Below are positions 43,740 through 51,972 of a stretch of DNA of 64,000 nt, one piece after another. The stretch is from Nevskia sp. (GTDB lineage: Bacteria; Pseudomonadota; Gammaproteobacteria; Nevskiales; Nevskiaceae). The notes below the pieces were generated by a model. That model was not told the origin of the DNA and made no database searches. It worked only from the letters and a program-made list of their open reading frames with translations. Location of the stretch: assembly GCA_031291075.1 (NCBI GenBank), contig JARLJS010000293.1, positions 1-64,000 on the forward strand. The letters run 5' to 3'. A program made the position numbers and the translations under genes. How positions within the stretch are numbered: the stretch's first letter is position 1; each line of letters begins with the position of its first letter.

Positions 43740-44981
43740 TCAGAAGCTGAACGCGATGCCGGCGGAGAGCAGGTTCGAACTGTTCCGGCTCGGCACGGAG
43801 GAGTTGAAGGTGGTGAAGTCCGCCTTCAGCGCGACGTTGTTGGCCAGGTCATAACGCAGGTCGAACTGGTAGTAGCTGTCGTGCGCCGTTTGCGATGCGA
43901 GCACCGCCGCCGCACCTGCACGGAGTTGTTGCACGCCGGCCTCTGCGGCCGCGGGGTAGGGCGGAACCGGAACATCCGGAATCTCGCCGAGCAGCTGCGA
44001 TGAGGTGCTGCCGTTTTGCCGGCCGTAGGTGAACATGGGCAGGAACTTGCCGAAGTGACGGCCCAGGGCTACGTAAAAAGCTTTGGTGTCGGCAATGTAG
44101 TTGTGGTAGCTCTTCAGTTCGATGTACTCGGTGATGAACTGCCACTTGGCGTAGTTGATCTCGCTGCCCAGTTCCATGAACGTGACGGTGTCGCCGTTGA
44201 CGGCCAGGTCGGAAGCGGCTTGTGCGTAGATCGGCTGGCCCAGCTGGGTCGCCAACTGCTGCAGCCCGGCCACCACAGGGTCGACCGGCGTATTGGTGAC
44301 CGTCAGCTGGGACTCGAAATAACCGGCACGCAGGTTCAGCCAGTCGTTGTAATTGGCGTGCAGCGAGGCGCCGACCAGATTGCGGATGTCGGTATTGGCC
44401 GGAGAGGTGTTGGCAGAGAGGAAGAGGGTGCCGGTATAGCGGCCGTAGATGAACTGGGGGTCCAGTTCCCATTTGCCGAAGCTGTGCGAATAGTTGACGC
44501 TGGCGCCGTCAAAATTGGAGAAGCCACCAACCGTGTTGTAGACCGCGGTCGGCGTGCGCAGCCAGGGGTAGGCCACCCCGACTTCCAGGTAGTCGGAGAA
44601 ATAGAAGAACGGCACGCGCTGCCGGCCCAGCTTCGCCGACCAGTCGCTGTTGAACTGGTAGTTGACGTAGGCCCATTCGAACGTGGTCTTGAAGTTGTCG
44701 TTGCCATGGGACACGATCTGGGCCGTGGCGGTGAGCTTGTCGGTGAGCGGGGCGCTGACCTGCAGCGCAAACAGCGACTCCTCGCCGAACTTGGGATCGG
44801 CGTCATAGGCGTAAAGCGGGACCGAGTTGGTCGGATACTGACGGTTGTTGTCCAGCGTGGAGCCGCCCACGACCTGGCCGAAGCCGTTGATCCTGACACT
44901 GTTGAAGTCATAGGCTTGCGCCGGCGCCAGGCAGGCCGCCCCCAGTGCCGTGCAAAGTGCAGCAGGTAGCATGTATTTCAT
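43740..44981 (-). CDS. Outer-membrane porin, copy 1
   Basis: 413 residues. The signal peptide (cleaved after APAQA) is followed by YDFNSVRINGFGQVVGGSTL and barrel strands such as FEWAYVNYQFNSDWSAKLGR and YFSDYLEVGVAYPWLRTPTA. The terminal strand SAGIAFSF ends in Phe, the outer-membrane assembly signal. The product is a 16-to-18-stranded general or substrate-selective porin. It is followed by the PstS-like gene. A paralogue at 45704 has clearly diverged in the loops, especially after residue 170. Confidence 0.92.
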   Translation of the reverse strand: MKYMLPAALCTALGAACLAPAQAYDFNSVRINGFGQVVGGSTLDNNRQYPTNSVPLYAYDADPKFGEESLFALQVSAPLTDKLTATAQIVSHGNDNFKTTFEWAYVNYQFNSDWSAKLGRQRVPFFYFSDYLEVGVAYPWLRTPTAVYNTVGGFSNFDGASVNYSHSFGKWELDPQFIYGRYTGTLFLSANTSPANTDIRNLVGASLHANYNDWLNLRAGYFESQLTVTNTPVDPVVAGLQQLATQLGQPIYAQAASDLAVNGDTVTFMELGSEINYAKWQFITEYIELKSYHNYIADTKAFYVALGRHFGKFLPMFTYGRQNGSTSSQLLGEIPDVPVPPYPAAAEAGVQQLRAGAAAVLASQTAHDSYYQFDLRYDLANNVALKADFTTFNSSVPSRNSSNLLSAGIAFSF

Positions 44982-45221
44982 GATTGCTCCTCCTTGACAG
45001 ACTGACGATGTTTTCGCGGAACGCTAAACCTGTCGATTGCTCGCGGAGTGATCGATACGTGGGGCTTGATCGTTGGAATGCACACTGCGATCGGTCGTCC
45101 GGCGAGCGTGGTCCCCGTGTCGTGCATAGGCGCTTCTCGATATATCCATGCCCATACCAAGCGCCCGTTAGGCTACCAGATTGTCGAGCGGCGGAAATTG
45201 ACCCGGATCAAGCTGCTGCCA
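44982..45221. other. Promoter region of porin copy 1, with an FNR/ANR-type box
   Basis: About 240 bases without a convincing gene. TTGACCCGGATCAA at 45198-45211 matches the FNR/ANR consensus TTGAY-N4-RTCAA exactly. It lies 217 bases from the porin start and 11 bases from the upstream terminator run. CTCCTCC next to the start codon is the porin ribosome site (GGAGGAG on the minus strand). Confidence 0.5.
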
Positions 45222-45256
45222 AGGAAAAAGCCGGCGTGTCGTTCGGACACGCCGGC
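45222..45256 (-). terminator. Terminator after PstS-like gene 2
   Basis: GCCGGCGTGTC (45230-45240), loop GTTCG, GACACGCCGGC (45246-45256), then GCTTTTTCC on the minus strand. It is identical in stem and loop to 43266-43292, so the duplicated unit includes the terminator. Confidence 0.9.
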
Positions 45257-45281
45257 CTGGTCTTTTGCCGCATAGCGGCCT

Positions 45282-45686
45282 TCAGTACTTGAACAGCACC
45301 TTGACCGAGGCATCCACCGCACCGTCGGTGACGTAGCCGACGGCGCCGGGGGTGGAGCCGACCTTGGTCTTTACGCCGACGTCGCCGCCGGCCTCCACCG
45401 GGGCCTGCGCCTTGCCGGTGAAGATCAGCTTGGACCAGTAGCCCGAGAGGTCGGCGCCGGTTTTGCCCAGCACCTTGGTCTCGAAGTCGGTGCGCGGGGC
45501 ACCTTCACCCTGGTAGACGACGGTAAGGCTCTGCCCACTCAACTGCGGCTCGCGGCCAAGGAACACCTTCTTCACCTCTTCGGCGTCCATGGGGCCCAGC
45601 GACGAGTCCTTGGCGACCACCACCGCGCCGGCCTGCGCCTGCGCAGCGGCCAGACCCAGCAAGCCAAACATGATCATGTGTTTCAT
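45282..45686 (-). CDS. PstS-like periplasmic binding protein, copy 2
   Basis: 134 residues, differing from copy 1 at only five positions (13, 23, 29, 53 and 103), all conservative or semi-conservative. It has the same signal peptide and the same STPGAVGYVTDGA core. It ends a second porin/PstS-like cassette, 17 bases after the porin stop. Such high identity next to much more divergent porins suggests gene conversion or strong constraint on this protein. Confidence 0.88.
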   Translation of the reverse strand: MKHMIMFGLLGLAAAQAQAGAVVVAKDSSLGPMDAEEVKKVFLGREPQLSGQSLTVVYQGEGAPRTDFETKVLGKTGADLSGYWSKLIFTGKAQAPVEAGGDVGVKTKVGSTPGAVGYVTDGAVDASVKVLFKY

Positions 45687-45703
45687 GGCGAGTGGTCTCC
45701 GGA

Positions 45704-46948
45704 TCAGAAGCTGAACGCGACGCCAGCGGACACCAGGTTGGAGCTGTTCCGACCGGGGACCGAGGAGTTGAAGCCGGTGTAGTCGACCTTCAGGGCGACG
45801 TTGTTGGCTAGGTCGTAGCGCAGATCGAACTGGTAGAAGTTGTCGTGCGAAGTCTGCGAGGCGAGCAGTCCGGACACCGTGCTGCCGAACACCACCGTGC
45901 CAGGTACCGGAACCGGAGGCGTGCCGGGTCCGAGGGCGCCCGCGGGAACAGTGCCGCTGGCAAGGTCGTTGGTTTCATCCGTCGCCGGCGAACTGGCATT
46001 GACCCGGCCATAGGTGAACATTGGCATGAAGCGGCCGAAGTGACGGCCCAGGCCGACGTAGAAGTCGTGGGAGTGGGCGATGTAATTGTGGTAGGACTTG
46101 AGCTCCACGTACTCGCTGATGAACTCCCACTTGGCGTAGTTGATCTCGGTGCCGAGTTCCATGAAGGTGATGGTGTCGCCGTTGGCGGCGAGATCGTTGG
46201 CGGCCTGCTTGAGCCCCACCTGCTGCAGGGTGTTGATCAGCGGATCGACCGGCGTATTGGTGATCGACAACTGGGACACGAAATAACCGGCGCGCAGGTT
46301 CAGCCAGTCGTTGTAACCGGCGTGCATCGAGAAGCCGACCTGGTTGCGGTCGTCGAGGTTGGCGGTGGCGGTATTGTCGGGACCGAGCTGGAGCGGACCG
46401 GTATAGCGGCCGTAGATGAACTGCGGGTCAAACTCCCATTTGCCGAAGCTGTGCGAGTAGTTGACGCTGATGCCATCGATGTTGCTGAAGCCACCGACGC
46501 TGCCGTAGACCGCCGTCGGCACGCGCAGCCAGGGATAGGCCACGCCGACTTCCAGGTAGTCGGAATAGTAGAACAGCGGATCGCGCTGCCGGCCCAGCTT
46601 CACCGACCAGTCGCTGTTGAACTGGTAGTTGAGGTAGGCCCACTCGAACTCGGTCTTGAAGTTGTCGTTGCCGTGGGAAACAATCTGTGCCGTGGCCGTC
46701 AGCTTGTTGGTCAGAGGCGCGGTCACCTGCAGGGCGAACAGCGATTCCTCGTCGAATTTCGGATCCGCATCATAGCTGTAGGTGGGATTCGAGTTGGTTT
46801 CAAATTTCCGGTTGTTGTCCAGCGTGGAACCGGTCACGACCTGGCCGAAGCCGTTGATCCTGACGCTCCCGAAATCGTAGGCGTAGGCGGGCGCCAGGCA
46901 AATTGCTGCGGACGCCGCGCATACTGCGGCTGCAAGCTTATGGTTCAC
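45704..46948 (-). CDS. Outer-membrane porin, copy 2
   Basis: 414 residues from GTG 46948, which has GGGGGA at 7 bases and starts a proper signal peptide (NHKLAAAVCAASAAICLAPA); the longer frame adds no sensible sequence. Features match copy 1 (RINGFGQVVTGSTLDNNRKF, LGRQRDPLFYYSDYLEVGVA, terminal SAGVAFSF). The loops after RYTGPL and near the C-terminal third differ strongly, suggesting a different substrate range. It is divergent from the chemoreceptor gene at 47215. Confidence 0.92.
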   Translation of the reverse strand: MNHKLAAAVCAASAAICLAPAYAYDFGSVRINGFGQVVTGSTLDNNRKFETNSNPTYSYDADPKFDEESLFALQVTAPLTNKLTATAQIVSHGNDNFKTEFEWAYLNYQFNSDWSVKLGRQRDPLFYYSDYLEVGVAYPWLRVPTAVYGSVGGFSNIDGISVNYSHSFGKWEFDPQFIYGRYTGPLQLGPDNTATANLDDRNQVGFSMHAGYNDWLNLRAGYFVSQLSITNTPVDPLINTLQQVGLKQAANDLAANGDTITFMELGTEINYAKWEFISEYVELKSYHNYIAHSHDFYVGLGRHFGRFMPMFTYGRVNASSPATDETNDLASGTVPAGALGPGTPPVPVPGTVVFGSTVSGLLASQTSHDNFYQFDLRYDLANNVALKVDYTGFNSSVPGRNSSNLVSAGVAFSF

Positions 46949-47088
46949 TATTTGATCCCCCAGTGGTGTCGAATAATCGGCTTCGGCGGATCCCAAGGCC
47001 CGTCGAATGCTCGCAGTCTTATCGACGCCCCACCAGATACCTTTATGCGTGCACGCTGAACGGTCGTTTTATCCGCATAAACGGTAGC

Positions 47089-47102
47089 CCCGCACGTGCG
47101 GG
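47089..47102. promoter_or_regulatory. 14-bp perfect palindrome between porin 2 and chemoreceptor genes
   Basis: CCCGCACGTGCGGG, perfectly symmetric, about 140 bases upstream of the porin start and 113 bases upstream of the chemoreceptor start. Further on, GTGCTTT occurs twice 11 bases apart near 47155-47172, close to the chemoreceptor start. These are the only notable signals in the 46949-47214 divergent region. Confidence 0.45.
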
Positions 47103-47214
47103 CTTGGCTCAAGATGATGCTGCGCATGCCGATACCCTGTAGGCACGCTATGTGTGCTTTATATGTGCTTTTTGTGTTCCGGATTGACCGGACGCTCAAG
47201 CGGAGCCGCCCAAC

Positions 47215-49407
47215 ATGACTAACAACATCCGGACAAGAATCCGGGATATCGTTGCTGCCGCCCTGTCGAAATGGGCGAGGCCGCTGCGTTTCATTTCGAT
47301 CCGCGCGAAGGTGTTGTTGTTGCCGGGTTTTGCCCTGGCGGCGTTCCTGCTTTATTGCCTGTTCACCGTTGCCGAATCCCGCGTCACCACCAGCAGCCTC
47401 GGCGAATTCTCCAACCAGACCCTGCCGGTGCTGACCCTGGTCAATACCGCCAATGTCGGCTTGGTCGAGGTGCAGGCGACCTTCACCCAGGCGCTGGGCG
47501 ACAAGGACGACTTCGAGCTGGAGGACGCCCAGAAGAGCGCGGTTGGGGTGCGCAATTCCCTCGGCGCCATTGCTGCCAAGGATCCCAAGTACGCCGATCG
47601 CGTGCAGCAGTTGCTGCAGCTGTGGGACCAGTACGTCAAGACCAGTGTCGACGCGGTCAAGGGCCAGATCGGTGGCTCCACCGACATGCAGGCGCTGCAG
47701 AAACTGGCCAAGGACAAGCAGGCTGCTTATGAGGCGGTCCACAACGCCCTGCACGCATTGACCGCGGAGAGCGAGGAGACCTTCGCCTCGGCCATCCAGG
47801 GTGCGGTCAGGCGCAATACCGTAGCGCTGCGCATCGGTCTCGGTATCGCGACCCTGGCGGCGCTGCTGTTGATGGTCGCCGCCCTGCTGGTGGACCAGGC
47901 TATCCGCCAGCCGATCGAGCGGCTCAACCAGGCCATCGGCGAGGTGGCCCGCGGCGACTTCGGTGCCAGCGTCGAGGCCGAGGGGCGTGACGCGGTGGCC
48001 GTGATGTGCCGCGCCTTCAACTCCCTGCTCGCCGATCTCAACGCGGCTATCAAGGAAACCAATGCGGTGCTGGCGGCGGTGGGGCGCGGCGACTTCTCGT
48101 CGCGCGTGACCGCCGATCTGCCCGGCGACCTGGCGCGGCTGAAGGCCGGCGTCAACGCCGGCGCCGACAGCGTACAGCGCACCATGCGCGCCCTTGACGC
48201 GGTGATGGACGCCATGGTGGCAGGCGACTTCTCCGCGCGCATGAGCGACGAGGTGGAAGGTGAGTCGCGGCGCAAGGTGGACGAGGCGATGAAGCTGCTG
48301 CAGGCCTCGCTGGAGGCTCTCGGCAGCGCCATCGGCGCGGCGTCGCAGGGCGACTTCGGCGGCCGCATCGCGCTCGAACTGCCCGGTGCGCTGGGCACCC
48401 TCAAGAACGGCTTCAACCAATCGATGGAACGCCTGGAAAGCGCCTTCAGCGAGATCAGCGCGACGGCGCAGGCGCTGGCCCAGGGCGACCTCACGCGGCG
48501 GACCAGCGGCGAGTTCTCCGGTTCGCTCAAGACTGTCACCGAGGCGCTCAACCACGCCGTCGACAGTTTGGCGACGGTGATCCGCGACGTGGCCACCACC
48601 GCCGAGGAAGTCAGCGTGGGTGCCCAGCAGATCGCCAGCGGAAACCACGACCTGTCGCAGCGCACCGAGCGCCAGGCCGCCGCGCTGGAGGAAAGCGCCG
48701 CGGCGATCGAGGAGCTGCTCAGCAGCTCGCGTCAAGCTGCCGACAACAGCGTGCAGACCACCGGCATTACGCAGCAGGCCTCGCTGTCGGCGCGCAAGGG
48801 CGCCGAGGTGGTGCGCAAGGCGGGGGACTCGATGCTGTCCATCACCGAGTCCAGCCGGCGCATCGGCGAGATCATCGGCCTGATCGATTCGGTGGCGTTC
48901 CAGACCAACCTGCTGTCCCTGAACGCCGCGGTGGAAGCAGCGCGTGCCGGCGAGCATGGCCGCGGCTTCGCCGTGGTCGCCACCGAGGTACGCAGTCTGG
49001 CCAACCGCACCACCGGCTCGGCCAAGGAGATCCGCGGCCTGATCAACGACGCCCTCGAACGCATCAAGGAAGGCAATACCCTGGTGTCGGAATCGGGCCG
49101 GCAGCTGCAGGAAATCACCCAGTCGAGCGACAACATCGCCAAGCTGGTGGCGGACTCGGCCCATTCCATCCAGGAACAGACGCGCGGCATGCAGCAGATC
49201 GGCCAGTCCGTCGGCGAGCTGGAAAACGTCAATCAGCAGAACGCTGCGCTGGTGGAACAGGTGGCTAGCTCCAGCACCGCCTTGAGCGAGCGTGCCGCCC
49301 AGTTGCAGCAGGTGGTGTCGCGCTTCCGGCTCACGCGCGAAGCGGAGCCCCCCGCCGAAGCCTCGCCGGAACGTCCGCCGGCGCAGGTGCGCCTGGTGCG
49401 CGGCTAG
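47215..49407 (+). CDS. Methyl-accepting chemotaxis protein with several HAMP-like repeats
   Basis: 730 residues. Membrane helices near 32-52 and 203-225 enclose a four-helix-type sensor domain. HAMP-like units follow in series (QAIGEVARGDFGASVEAEGR, NAVLAAVGRGDFSSRVTADL, AVMDAMVAGDFSARMSDEVE, AIGAASQGDFGGRIALELPG and QALAQGDLTRRTSGEFSG), then the signalling domain with hairpin tip SVAFQTNLLSLNAAVEAARA. No C-terminal CheR-binding pentapeptide is seen. It is divergent from the porin/PstS-like cassette, so it may sense the same solute or its binding protein. Confidence 0.94.
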   Translation: MTNNIRTRIRDIVAAALSKWARPLRFISIRAKVLLLPGFALAAFLLYCLFTVAESRVTTSSLGEFSNQTLPVLTLVNTANVGLVEVQATFTQALGDKDDFELEDAQKSAVGVRNSLGAIAAKDPKYADRVQQLLQLWDQYVKTSVDAVKGQIGGSTDMQALQKLAKDKQAAYEAVHNALHALTAESEETFASAIQGAVRRNTVALRIGLGIATLAALLLMVAALLVDQAIRQPIERLNQAIGEVARGDFGASVEAEGRDAVAVMCRAFNSLLADLNAAIKETNAVLAAVGRGDFSSRVTADLPGDLARLKAGVNAGADSVQRTMRALDAVMDAMVAGDFSARMSDEVEGESRRKVDEAMKLLQASLEALGSAIGAASQGDFGGRIALELPGALGTLKNGFNQSMERLESAFSEISATAQALAQGDLTRRTSGEFSGSLKTVTEALNHAVDSLATVIRDVATTAEEVSVGAQQIASGNHDLSQRTERQAAALEESAAAIEELLSSSRQAADNSVQTTGITQQASLSARKGAEVVRKAGDSMLSITESSRRIGEIIGLIDSVAFQTNLLSLNAAVEAARAGEHGRGFAVVATEVRSLANRTTGSAKEIRGLINDALERIKEGNTLVSESGRQLQEITQSSDNIAKLVADSAHSIQEQTRGMQQIGQSVGELENVNQQNAALVEQVASSSTALSERAAQLQQVVSRFRLTREAEPPAEASPERPPAQVRLVRG

Positions 49408-49831
49408 AGTTCCGGCCCCTCCAGAGGGAGAGGCCGCGTAGCCTCAAGCAGCCCGCGGGTTTACCAACCGGGCTGCCGCACCCGTGCCACTTGTATGTTC
49501 GCAAGAGAGTTGTGTAGCGAAAGTATGTTCTGATTCGACCGTCGGGTGTGCCGTCGCGCGTGTCGTGCTCGAACATTCGGGATGACATAAATATTACATC
49601 GAAGGCCGGGATCTGCTCCGATCAGCGGTCCATTTGTCCCTGGTCTGGCCCCGCCCGCGCAACACCGAATGCGGGCGCCCCGCCACAAAATTTCGCGGCG
49701 CGGTGCCAAACCGGTCACGCCCGTCCTGCCGCCAACCTCCTATCGTGATCCATTCCAGTGGTTCTGGGACCAATTGACCGCATAGACCGGGCGGCGGGAT
49801 GCCTGGAGAGCGGCTGTGGCGGGGAGAACCG
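49408..49831. other. Intergenic region upstream of the hybrid regulator, with GAACAT repeats
   Basis: About 420 bases without a gene. GTATGTTC occurs at 49493-49500 and 49523-49530, exactly 30 bases apart, and GAACATTCGG at 49571-49580 is the same motif inverted. GAACAT-type sequence also occurs upstream of the R-body gene run (59243-59263). It is a candidate binding site for the regulator. Confidence 0.45.
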
Positions 49832-51520
49832 ATGGCTGCATCGCAGCAGCTCCACGAATGGGACGGTTTGCTGCAGAGCGTCGCCAGTCGACATCGACAA
49901 CCCGGCGAATTGCTGAGGGCTCTCATGCAGGCGCTCGTCGAGCGGACCGGGTTGCAGGATGGGACGCTGTGGCTGCGCGACATCGGCACCCTGGGTCTGA
50001 ACCGCGCCGGCCGTGAGCTTCGGGCGGACTGGCTGGACGGCTTTCCAAGCGCCGGCCCGGCCACGGACCACGGTGCGGTCGGCCTGCGCGCCGGCTCCGT
50101 CGATCACGCGGTGCACGCCGCCGAAACGCCTGCGGGCCATTACATGAACGCGACGCTGCAGGCCGGCGCCAAGCGGGTTATGTCGATCGTCCTGCCGGTT
50201 CTGTACGCCGAAGTGCCGATCGGAGAGATCCGCCTGGAATGCCAGGCGGATTCGCGCGAAGCGGAGCTGGCGCTGTTCCGGCAATTCGCCCGCGCATGTG
50301 CATATCTGGCGAAGCGATACGAGGTCCAGCGCTGGGCCGAGCGGAGGCTCGGCCGTCCATTGCTGCTGGTCGGGGCGAGCAAGCCCCTGCTGGAAATGGA
50401 GGCATTCGTGGAGCGGGCGACCCGCAGCGAGTTGCCGACGCTGCTCGCCGGCGAGTTTGGCACGGAGAAGGCGCTGCTCGCCGCGGCCATCCACTGTTGC
50501 GGTCCCGCCCGCGATGGACCGTTCATCGAGGTGAACTGCGCCGAGCCGGTGGGCTCGCCGGCACAATGGTTCGAGCAGGCCAAGGGCGGCACGCTGTTTT
50601 TCAGCGGCATCGACGAGCTTGCCCCGGCGCTGCAGGCCCAGATACCGCAGCACATGCACTCACGCCTGGGGCAATGGCTGGTCGCGTCCGGCGCCGCCGA
50701 CCTCCGGGTCATCGCCTCCACCACCGCCGACCTGACGGAGCGGATTCTGGACGGGCGATTTTCCAGGCGGCTGTTCGTGGAGCTGGATTTTCTCTCGATC
50801 ACGGTGCCGCCCCTGCGCCAGCGCACCGCGGACATCGAAGCGCTGGTGCTGTCGGCATTGGAACGGCATGGCTACGGCGCCGAACAGAAGTGTAGCGGCG
50901 TGCTGATGGAAGCCTGCAAAACGCACGCCTGGCCGGAAAACCTGTTCGAGCTCGAGCGGGTGATCGCCCGCCTCGCCGTGATGACCGACGCACGCCCGAT
51001 CGGCCGCGCCGACCTGCAGCGCTACGCTCCATGGCTGCTGGCGGAGGTTGCGGCGCCAGAAACAGGGGAGGGCACGGACTGCGGGGCGGACGAGGCTTGC
51101 GACACGGAGGACTCTGCGGCAATCCCCGACCGCTGGGTGCGCAGCGCCATCGCCGGCGATCTCACCGAACTCAAGAAGCTGCACGAAAGCCTGGGCAAAG
51201 CCTTGCTTTACCTGGGCAAGCACTACGCCGAGTCCATCTCGCTCGGCGAGCTCGCGCGGCAGGCCCACATCAGCCCCTCCCACCTCACCTATCTGTTCCG
51301 GCGCGAGCTGGGCACCGCGTTCAAGCCGTTTCTCCTGGGCATCCGCGTGCATAAGGCCAAGGAGATCCTGTTGGGTAATGCCCGCCAGCGCATCACCGAG
51401 GTGGCGATGAGTGTCGGCTTCACCGACCTCAGCCATTTCGAGAAAAGCTTCCGCCGCATCGTCGGGCAGAGCCCGCGCGAATTCCGCCACGCCATGGGGG
51501 CCGTGAAACTCCGCCGGTAG
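49832..51520 (+). CDS. Hybrid regulator: GAF-like, degenerate NtrC-type AAA+, AraC DNA-binding domain
   Basis: 562 residues from ATG 49832 (GGGGAG upstream; an ATG 33 bases earlier is possible). Residues 1 to about 165 are GAF-like. Residues about 185-400 resemble sigma54 activators: GEFGTEK (207-213) replaces the Walker A GExGTGKE, GGTLFFSGIDEL replaces Walker B, and VPPLRQRTADIEAL and WPENLFELERVIARL are typical. The GAFTGA loop segment is missing and the invariant Walker A Gly is Glu. Residues about 465-562 are a double-HTH AraC domain (LGELARQAHISPSHLTYLFR, ITEVAMSVGFTDLSHFEKSF). It probably controls the R-body genes, with which it is convergent. Confidence 0.88.
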   Translation: MAASQQLHEWDGLLQSVASRHRQPGELLRALMQALVERTGLQDGTLWLRDIGTLGLNRAGRELRADWLDGFPSAGPATDHGAVGLRAGSVDHAVHAAETPAGHYMNATLQAGAKRVMSIVLPVLYAEVPIGEIRLECQADSREAELALFRQFARACAYLAKRYEVQRWAERRLGRPLLLVGASKPLLEMEAFVERATRSELPTLLAGEFGTEKALLAAAIHCCGPARDGPFIEVNCAEPVGSPAQWFEQAKGGTLFFSGIDELAPALQAQIPQHMHSRLGQWLVASGAADLRVIASTTADLTERILDGRFSRRLFVELDFLSITVPPLRQRTADIEALVLSALERHGYGAEQKCSGVLMEACKTHAWPENLFELERVIARLAVMTDARPIGRADLQRYAPWLLAEVAAPETGEGTDCGADEACDTEDSAAIPDRWVRSAIAGDLTELKKLHESLGKALLYLGKHYAESISLGELARQAHISPSHLTYLFRRELGTAFKPFLLGIRVHKAKEILLGNARQRITEVAMSVGFTDLSHFEKSFRRIVGQSPREFRHAMGAVKLRR

Positions 51521-51554
51521 GGCGGCGTTTCAGCAGCTTGCCGCCGGCTGTGCG

Positions 51555-51962
51555 CTAGCGGCGGTAGACCTTGTGCCAGCGCTGGCCGACGGTGCGCGTG
51601 AGGTGTCGCGAGAGATCGGGGAACGAGGCCCCGGTGTGCAGATCCTCGCCACGGTCGGAGACGAACCGGATCGGCTGGCGGTAAAGTTCCGCGAGGTCTG
51701 AGGCATCGTGCATCTTGAACGAGATCCCGCCGGGGAACTCGAAGTACTGCGGGATGCGCTTGTCGCCGATCCACAGATGGTAGCCGGTCGACTGCACCGG
51801 CGGCATCGCCGGCAGGTGCAGCATGACGTGGTGCACCACCCGTTGCGCCTTGGCGTGATCGCCGCCGGCGCGATGCAGCAGGCGCCGCGTATCGGCGTCG
51901 TCCGGGGCGCGGTTCTCCACCGTGATCGCCTTGAGGCGGTGCCATTTCGGAGCGGCGGGCAT
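51555..51962 (-). CDS. Protein of unknown function ending the R-body gene run
   Basis: 135 residues, no signal peptide. Basic and His-rich (LLHRAGGDHAKAQRVVHHVM), with a beta-rich middle (YHLWIGDKRIPQYFEFPGGI, then SFKMHDASDLAELY). No family recognised. It starts 10 bases after the hydrolase stop with AGGAAG upstream, so it is the last gene of the leftward run. It is convergent with the hybrid regulator. Confidence 0.7.
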   Translation of the reverse strand: MPAAPKWHRLKAITVENRAPDDADTRRLLHRAGGDHAKAQRVVHHVMLHLPAMPPVQSTGYHLWIGDKRIPQYFEFPGGISFKMHDASDLAELYRQPIRFVSDRGEDLHTGASFPDLSRHLTRTVGQRWHKVYRR

Positions 51963-51972
51963 TGCGGGCTTC

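Noticed and set aside
43318-46948. A phosphate (Pst) ABC transport system
   Set aside because: The PstS-like proteins have only about 115 mature residues and no permease or ATPase genes are present. A porin partner fits the context better.
46948-49164. A 738-codon open frame opposite the chemoreceptor
   Set aside because: The chemoreceptor on the plus strand has intact HAMP and signalling motifs. The antisense product is Arg/Gly/His-rich and featureless.
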